In this document: piece after piece, positions 5,734 to 6,178 of the stretch | Position numbering within the stretch: position 1 is the stretch's first letter | How the letters are laid out: each line of letters begins with the position of its first letter | DNA from: Candidatus Acidiferrales bacterium | Lineage (GTDB): Bacteria; Acidobacteriota; Terriglobia; Acidiferrales; UBA7541 | Length of the DNA stretch: 6,178 nt | Assembly (NCBI GenBank): GCA_955651735.1 | Contig: CATPAM010000488.1 | Location: 1-6,178 of the forward strand | Reading direction: 5' to 3' | Program-made: the position numbers and the translations under genes | The notes under the pieces: generated by a model | Databases searched by the model: none | Told to the model about the DNA's origin: nothing | The model's input: only the letters and a program-made list of their open reading frames with translations

Positions 5734-6178
5734 TCACTTCGGCTTGGGCGTAATCGACGAAACGATGCTGCTGCCTTCGCGAATGGTCAGAATTTGATTG
5801 GTCTTAACACCCGTGAATCGGTCGACCTTTTGCGTGGTCGGCCATTTCACTTCAATCAGATCGATCGTCTGCGCCTTCCCAACGCCGAAGTGCAACCGCA
5901 AATCGCTCTGCGACATCACGCTCGCTCCGCTGTGCACTTCATCCATCTGAGCGTGCGTTCCGGTGACCACGCGCACACGCGCCCCAATCGCCGTGCGATT
6001 GCATTTTGTTCCGATCAATTTGATCTTGATCCAATTCTGTAAGTTGCCGCCGTCGTTGCGCAGCAGGGAAGGAAGGTCGTTCAGATTTAAAACCACGGCA
6101 TCGATGTCGCCGTCGTTGTCGTAATCGCCAAACGCAGCGCCGCGGCTGGAAAAACGCTCCGAGATTCCCGGCCCCATC
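5734..6178 (-). CDS. CRTAC1 family protein, FG-GAP plus ASPIC/UnbV C-terminal part (5' end missing)
   Basis: C-terminal 147 residues of a larger, probably exported protein. The frame is open to the right edge, so the methionine at 6177 is almost surely internal; relatives are usually 500 residues or more. RGAAFGDYDNDGDIDAVVLN is the end of an FG-GAP/VCBS-type propeller repeat, and its DYDNDGDID is a calcium-binding-loop pattern. It is followed by LPSLLRNDGG, then an ASPIC/UnbV domain: NWIKIKLIGTKCNRTAIGAR, VTGTHAQMDEVHSGASVMSQ, SDLRLHFGVGKAQTIDLIEV and KWPTTQKVDRF, ending TNQILTIREG. Two small departures from what I remember of the family are Cys in GTKCNR, where Ser is usual, and WPTT in place of WPSG. 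The gene converges on the TPR gene. The biochemical function of bacterial members is largely unknown; surface carbohydrate or protein binding is the usual guess. Confidence 0.93.
   Translation of the reverse strand, partial: MGPGISERFSSRGAAFGDYDNDGDIDAVVLNLNDLPSLLRNDGGNLQNWIKIKLIGTKCNRTAIGARVRVVTGTHAQMDEVHSGASVMSQSDLRLHFGVGKAQTIDLIEVKWPTTQKVDRFTGVKTNQILTIREGSSIVSSITPKPK

Noticed and set aside
5677..6042. 121-codon plus-strand frame at the right end
   Set aside because: It starts at TTG and runs antisense to the clear ASPIC/UnbV domain.

Overview
The window looks like part of a chromosome from an Acidobacteriota species, probably a soil member of the Terriglobia lineage. This placement is an inference from gene content, not from a marker gene. 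The supporting content is a TonB-dependent receptor with an N-terminal carboxypeptidase-regulatory-like domain, an exported protein joining that same domain type to TPRs, and a CRTAC1-type FG-GAP/ASPIC-UnbV protein. All are abundant families in that phylum. I see no rRNA, tRNA, CRISPR array, insertion sequence, integrase or phage gene.

Layout: (1) Positions 1-2299, minus strand: one unbroken frame of 766 codons encoding the N-terminal part of an outer-membrane TonB-dependent receptor, whose C-terminus lies beyond the left edge. (2) Positions 2300-2638: a divergent intergenic region with candidate promoters in both directions and a 21-bp inverted repeat where the -35 of the receptor promoter should lie. 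(3) Positions 2639-3853, plus strand: a cytoplasmic ankyrin-repeat protein with a GTG start behind a near-perfect Shine-Dalgarno sequence. (4) Positions 3854-4209: a 356-bp non-coding stretch with a candidate sigma70-type promoter and several short repeats. (5) Positions 4210-5667, plus strand: a secreted or periplasmic protein with a signal peptide, a carboxypeptidase-regulatory-like beta-sandwich, a conserved-looking linker and about seven TPRs. (6) Positions 5668-5733: a short convergent gap. (7) Positions 5734-6178, minus strand: the C-terminal end of a CRTAC1/ASPIC-UnbV protein that runs off the right edge.

The genes do not form one operon: the receptor and ankyrin genes diverge, the ankyrin and TPR genes are codirectional but 356 bp apart, and the TPR and CRTAC1 genes converge. 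The shared theme is the cell envelope (receptor, exported TPR protein, probably exported CRTAC1 protein), with a cytoplasmic ankyrin protein between. I find no convincing new multi-gene system. The best leads are the linker of the TPR protein, the N-terminal helical motif and non-ankyrin centre of the ankyrin protein, and the inverted repeat in the divergent promoter region.
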